Assembly (NCBI GenBank): GCA_024655825.1
Contig: JANLFJ010000009.1
Location: 1 to 64,000 of the forward strand
Reading direction: 5' to 3'
Length of the DNA: 64,000 nucleotides
Source of the DNA: Peptococcaceae bacterium
GTDB lineage: Bacteria > Bacillota > Peptococcia > DRI-13 > PHAD01
Shown: positions 62,072-64,000 of the stretch, one piece after another
Layout: every line of letters begins with the position of its first letter
Numbering within the stretch: position 1 is the stretch's first letter
Position numbers and translations under genes: made by a program
The notes under the pieces: model-generated
The model's database searches: none
Told to the model about the DNA's origin: nothing
The model's input: only the letters and a program-made list of their open reading frames with translations

Positions 62072-63757
62072 ATGCTGCCGGGTGCGGAGATCCTCATAAA
62101 ATGCCTGGAAAAAGAGGATGTGAACCTCATCTTCGGTTATCCGGGAGGAGCTGCCCTGGACATCTTTGACGCCCTGGAAAAGTCACGGCAGATCAGGCAC
62201 GTTCTCGTTCGCCACGAGCAGGGAGCGGCCCATGCCGCCAACGGTTATGCCAGGGCAAGCGGTAAAGTAGGGGTATGTATCGCCACTTCGGGACCCGGAG
62301 CAACAAATCTGGTAACCGGTATCGCCACTGCGTACATGGACTCTGTACCTCTGGTGGTTATCACCGGGCAGGTCCCTACTTCGATGATTGGGACGGATGC
62401 CTTTCAAGAAGTCGATATTACCGGAATAACGGACCCGATCACCAAACATAACTACCTGGTCAAGGATGCCCGCGACATACCCCGCATTGTCCAAGAGGCG
62501 TTTTATATCGCCGGAAGCGGGCGGCCGGGGCCGGTGCTTATCGATCTGCCCAAGGATGTGGCGGGATGCCGCATCGAGCCCCCGGAAGAAAAACCGGTGG
62601 ATTTGCGCGGCTATAAACCCAAAGTGACCGGCCATGCCGGACAGATCAAACAGATCAGCGAGCTCTTGCAGGAGGCGAAACGCCCGCTTATCTGCGCCGG
62701 TGGCGGGGTCATCAGCGCCGGCGCTTCGAAAGAATTGATCGAACTGGCGCAAACGCTTCAGGCTCCCGTGGTCAACACCCTCATGGGCGTGGGCAGCATT
62801 CCCTTGTCGCACCCGCTGGCCCTGGGGATGCTGGGCACGTACGGCCTGGCCCAGGCCAACCTGGCTGTGCAGGCCTGCGATTTGTTCCTGGCGCTGGGGA
62901 TGCGCTTTACCGACAGGGTTACAGGCAATGTGGCCAAGTTCGCTCCTGAGGCCAAGATCGTTCATATCGATATAGATACGGCGGAAATAGGTAAAAATGT
63001 GCGGGTTGATGTTCCCCTGGTCGGCGACCTCAAGATTGTTCTCAACCAGCTCAACAGCCGGCTGCAAAAGAAAAAAAACCCGGAATGGGCGGCAAAGATA
63101 GCCCAAATCAGGGAAAATTGCCGGATGATGAGGGAAATGAACCCCGAAAAAGACGGGGCGGAGTGCATTTCGCCGCGTGATGTCATGACCCTGCTGAACG
63201 AAAAACTGCCGCCGTCCTCCATAGTAACCACCGATGTCGGCCAGCACCAGATCTGGGCCGCCCAGATGTACCGCGCAGGAAAACCGCGCACCTTTATCAG
63301 TTCGGGCGGCCTGGGTACGATGGGCTATGGAATCCCGGCCGCCGTGGGAGCCCAGCTGGCCTGCCCTGATTGCCCGGTGGTGGTGATCACCGGGGACGGC
63401 AGCTTTCAGATGGGTCTGCCGGAATTGGGAACTGCCTATGAACAGGATTTGCCGTTGAAGATTATTGTTTTTAACAACCAGGCGCTGGGCATGGTGAAGC
63501 AGCTGCAAGACCATTACTGCGGGGGCAGGCATGTTGCTGTACACTTCAGCAAGTTGCCCGATTTTCACCACTTGGCTTTGGCCTACCGGGCTTTAAGCCT
63601 TAAAGCAACGAATAAAGACGAGCTTGCGGACAAAATGACCCGGTTTTTAGAGCATGAGGGGCTGGCCATTATGGAAATTGCCGTTTCGTGCCGGGATAAT
63701 GTTTATCCTATGGTCCTGGCCGGCTGCGGCCTTGACGAACTGGTAGGATTGGAATAA
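62072..63757 (+). CDS. ilvB: acetolactate synthase large subunit, second copy
   Basis: The 561-residue protein is a full AHAS large subunit: [20 protein letters not shown] with the TDP Glu, [39 protein letters not shown] and the closing FNN. It differs from the first copy in the active-site loop, where [16 protein letters not shown] has Leu for the usual Trp of MVRQWQ. It has no small subunit of its own next to it. GGAGGT is 8 nt before the ATG. It precedes leuA, so it may favour a different 2-oxo acid or use the shared IlvN. Confidence 0.93.
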   Translation: MLPGAEILIKCLEKEDVNLIFGYPGGAALDIFDALEKSRQIRHVLVRHEQGAAHAANGYARASGKVGVCIATSGPGATNLVTGIATAYMDSVPLVVITGQVPTSMIGTDAFQEVDITGITDPITKHNYLVKDARDIPRIVQEAFYIAGSGRPGPVLIDLPKDVAGCRIEPPEEKPVDLRGYKPKVTGHAGQIKQISELLQEAKRPLICAGGGVISAGASKELIELAQTLQAPVVNTLMGVGSIPLSHPLALGMLGTYGLAQANLAVQACDLFLALGMRFTDRVTGNVAKFAPEAKIVHIDIDTAEIGKNVRVDVPLVGDLKIVLNQLNSRLQKKKNPEWAAKIAQIRENCRMMREMNPEKDGAECISPRDVMTLLNEKLPPSSIVTTDVGQHQIWAAQMYRAGKPRTFISSGGLGTMGYGIPAAVGAQLACPDCPVVVITGDGSFQMGLPELGTAYEQDLPLKIIVFNNQALGMVKQLQDHYCGGRHVAVHFSKLPDFHHLALAYRALSLKATNKDELADKMTRFLEHEGLAIMEIAVSCRDNVYPMVLAGCGLDELVGLE

Positions 63758-63775
63758 GGGGGGTTAGAATTAAAA

Positions 63776-64000
63776 ATGATTGATAACGAAAAAAGGGTGT
63801 TCATCTTTGATACGACCTTGCGGGATGGAGAACAGTCGCCGGGTGTCAGTTTAAACATTGACGAAAAACTGGCCATCGCGTACCAGCTGGCCCGTTTAGG
63901 GGTGGATGTCATCGAAGCGGGTTTTCCCATCACCTCAACCGGCGACTTTGAGGCGGTAAGCCGGATTGCCAAGGAAGTGGAAGGCCCGGTCATTGCCGGT
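63776..64000 (+). CDS. leuA: 2-isopropylmalate synthase, N-terminal part (runs off the window)
   Basis: The 75 visible residues start [20 protein letters not shown], then [18 protein letters not shown] and [21 protein letters not shown], the metal- and substrate-binding start of the HMGL-like TIM barrel. The enzyme condenses 2-oxoisovalerate with acetyl-CoA, the first step to leucine. A GGGGGG run is 12 nt before the ATG. Its place at the end of the visible operon fits the Leu T-box. Citramalate synthase is less likely but cannot be ruled out from the N-terminus. Confidence 0.88.
   Translation, partial: MIDNEKRVFIFDTTLRDGEQSPGVSLNIDEKLAIAYQLARLGVDVIEAGFPITSTGDFEAVSRIAKEVEGPVIAG

Noticed and set aside
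62183-63571. 462-codon - strand frame across the second ilvB
   Set aside because: Antisense shadow; the + strand protein has all acetolactate synthase motifs.

Overview
The window reads as a chromosomal piece of a low-to-mid GC Gram-positive anaerobe, most likely a Clostridia member near the Peptococcaceae. The reasons are four T-box leaders, a ykkC-class riboswitch, strong GGAGG ribosome sites with frequent GTG and TTG starts, sigma-54 regulators of acetoin-type dehydrogenase, GlgC/GlgD pairing and many short intergenic gaps. I cannot name a species from sequence alone. No rRNA, tRNA, CRISPR array or prophage was found.

Layout. Bases 1-2540 are an accessory patch of AT-rich genes: a GNAT acetyltransferase tail, a block of nested perfect palindromes, a HicA-like toxin with a Phd-like antitoxin, a broken IS3 orfA, a SAM methyltransferase and gene fragments. 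A 24-nt repeat brackets most of it, so it resembles inserted cassettes. From 2552 the GC-richer core begins: apgM; a leftward solute symporter with a 35-aa accessory peptide behind two tandem T-boxes; a phospholipase C-like gene; a UMF1 transporter; a 995-aa receiver/PEP-synthase-like protein; gdhA; two flavoproteins and an FAD dehydrogenase.

Bases 16617-28005 are a sigma-54 regulon. Two AcoR-like activators flank a DUF1097 membrane gene, followed by an acetoin-type dehydrogenase operon (Lin0512 family, acoA, acoB, acoX, acoC, DUF6506, lpdA). Three -24/-12 promoters are each preceded by a related inverted repeat at enhancer distance. Next come leftward ilvA with an Ile T-box, then pfkA, a DEAD-box helicase, a small membrane protein, pdxST and a thioesterase. 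A small rearranged zinc-ribbon patch follows (34380-35979).

Bases 36152-51319 hold a full glycogen synthesis and breakdown set: glgB, glgP, glgC, glgD, glgA, a GH13 amylase, malQ and pgi, with a convergent phosphosugar mutase. After hsp20, glnS, a Nudix hydrolase, a DUF378 gene, tatC and a LUD protein, the window ends in a branched-chain amino-acid operon (ilvD, ilvB, ilvN, ilvC, a second ilvB, leuA). Its leader joins a Leu T-box to a ykkC-class (probably ppGpp) riboswitch. Together the genes link glycolysis and glycogen, acetoin cleavage to acetyl-CoA, glutamate formation and amino-acid synthesis under layered RNA control.
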